Assembly: GCA_036524675.1 (NCBI GenBank)
Contig: DATDBU010000045.1
Span: 1-41,803 of the forward strand
Reading direction: 5' to 3'
Source of the DNA: DATDAW01 sp036524675
Lineage (GTDB): Bacteria; Verrucomicrobiota; Verrucomicrobiia; Chthoniobacterales; DASVRZ01
DNA length: 41,803 nucleotides
Shown here: piece after piece, positions 41,064 through 41,803 of the stretch
Position numbering within the stretch: the first letter of the stretch is position 1
Layout of the letters: the number at the start of each line of letters is the position of its first letter
Program-made: the position numbers and the translations under genes
Notes under the pieces: generated by a model
Databases searched by the model: none
What the model saw: the letters and a program-made list of their open reading frames with translations, nothing else
Told to the model about the DNA's origin: nothing

Positions 41064-41803
41064 TCACGTGAGAATGTTGGTTCGGAACCAGTATACATTC
41101 TCTTCCACGAATGGGCGCTGAGGTTCGACCAGCGAAAAGTTCCGAGCCAGAATCTTCTTGTTAAGAGCATCCATTGCTGCGGGTTGTCCGTGCATTTCGA
41201 TGACAAGGTGGCGGCATCGCCCGAGACTTTGCGACGTGTCGGCCTCAAGCGCTTCGTATTCCGCGCCTTCAATATCCATCTTGCAAATGTCTATCGAGCC
41301 ATTGGGCAAGTATTTGGCGACGAGTTCATCAAACGTCAACGCCGGCAAGGTTGCGCTGCGCAAATCGCTTGAACTAGACACCTCATAAATATTATCCGCG
41401 ACACTTCCTTTCCCTAGGGAAACGTTGATTGATCCTGATTTCCCGGTTACGGCGGCGTTCAATGCGATGATCTGTCCTGTAAACACGCTTGCAAGATTAT
41501 ACTCCAAACGGTTGAACGTCCGGGGATTTAACTCTACGCAAAGTCCTCGTTCGATCGAAAAACCGTGCTTAAAAAGAGCCAGGGGGAATCCGCCACTATT
41601 CGCTCCAAGGTCCAAAATGCGAATCGGGCGTGCTTCCGAAAACTGGGCAAAAAAGGCATCATAGAGCCCTGGGGAGATACATGCCCGCGTTCCCTCCTGA
41701 TCTCCGGCGGAGTGATCGATCAGCAAATTGCGGCCCCGGAAAACATAAATCGTTGGCCCTGTTCGAGCAAACAGCAGTCGATTAATGATAAGTTGGATGC
41801 AGT
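41064..41803 (-). CDS. FkbM-family methyltransferase, 5' end outside the window
   Basis: A SAM-dependent FkbM-type methyltransferase. The frame is open to the window edge (...IQLIINRLLFARTGPTIYVF), so the TTG at 41726 is only an internal codon and the true start is further upstream. Motif I is ILDLGANSGGFPLALFKHGF; VELNPRTFNRLEYNLA follows. IDICKMDIEGAEYEALEADT is the FkbM signature (KMDIEGAE). It probably methylates a sugar in the polysaccharide made by the nearby glycosyltransferases; the exact target is unknown. Confidence 0.9.
   Translation of the reverse strand, partial: CIQLIINRLLFARTGPTIYVFRGRNLLIDHSAGDQEGTRACISPGLYDAFFAQFSEARPIRILDLGANSGGFPLALFKHGFSIERGLCVELNPRTFNRLEYNLASVFTGQIIALNAAVTGKSGSINVSLGKGSVADNIYEVSSSSDLRSATLPALTFDELVAKYLPNGSIDICKMDIEGAEYEALEADTSQSLGRCRHLVIEMHGQPAAMDALNKKILARNFSLVEPQRPFVEENVYWFRTNILT

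Noticed and set aside
1..41803. CRISPR arrays, tRNA/rRNA genes, insertion sequences and origins
   Set aside because: No regularly spaced palindromic repeats, cloverleaf-type sequences, transposase motifs or DnaA-box clusters could be seen by eye. A tRNAscan-SE, CRISPRCasFinder and ISfinder run would confirm this.

Overview
This window is most likely a piece of a Gram-negative, moderately GC-rich bacterial chromosome. I infer Verrucomicrobiota, perhaps a soil Spartobacteria/Chthoniobacter-like lineage. The reasons are the mix of GH36 and GH77 glycan enzymes, the DUF4178/DUF350/membrane-aminopropyltransferase locus, the YqjD/YqjE-type envelope operon and the many small hypothetical proteins; no rRNA or marker gene here proves it. 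I see no tRNA, rRNA, CRISPR array, integrase, transposase or prophage. Two small toxin-type genes (an orphan RelE/ParE-like gene and a VapBC-like pair) are the only clear accessory elements. The window cuts an aldo/keto reductase at the left edge and an FkbM methyltransferase at the right edge.

Layout. 1-1.7 kb: 3' end of an aldo/keto reductase and a phosphoribosyltransferase. 1.7-5.6 kb (minus): luxE-like and luxC-like genes (fatty-acyl activation and reduction, with no luciferase), infA, then an envelope-stress trio resembling E. coli yqjD-yqjE-yqjK; the YqjD-like protein has seven 11-residue LEA-like repeats. 5.7-11.1 kb (plus): UvrD/PcrA helicase, 4-alpha-glucanotransferase, malate dehydrogenase and a GNAT acetyltransferase. 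11.1-12.9 kb (minus): a small membrane protein, a RelE-like toxin and alanine racemase. 13.1-14.7 kb: a sterol-desaturase-family hydroxylase and an exported cupin.

14.8-20.8 kb is the most distinctive region. It is one co-directional block of a zinc-ribbon/DUF4178 membrane protein, an unannotated 48-residue membrane microprotein, a DUF350 protein, a membrane-embedded spermidine-synthase-like aminopropyltransferase, a Tat-exported lipoprotein flavin amine oxidase and S-adenosylmethionine decarboxylase. Together these could make decarboxylated SAM, transfer aminopropyl groups at the membrane and oxidise amines outside it. It is followed on the minus strand by a TPR protein translationally coupled to a FAD-dependent halogenase-like enzyme.

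23-26 kb (minus): an astacin-like metalloprotease with a PPC domain, an unidentified 325-residue protein and an AraC regulator. The AraC gene is divergent from a plus-strand sugar-uptake operon (two permeases, a binding protein and a GH36 alpha-galactosidase/raffinose-synthase-like enzyme, with no ATPase), probably for raffinose-family galactosides. 32-36.6 kb (minus): a cupin and the aspartate-family genes hom-thrC...lysC; the thrC-lysC gap holds a diverged second copy of the thrC 3' end with its hairpin. 36.8-37.5 kb: the VapBC-like pair, whose promoter overlaps direct repeats. 37.6-41.8 kb: start of a surface-polysaccharide locus (a fused double GT4 glycosyltransferase, a single GT4 and an FkbM methyltransferase).
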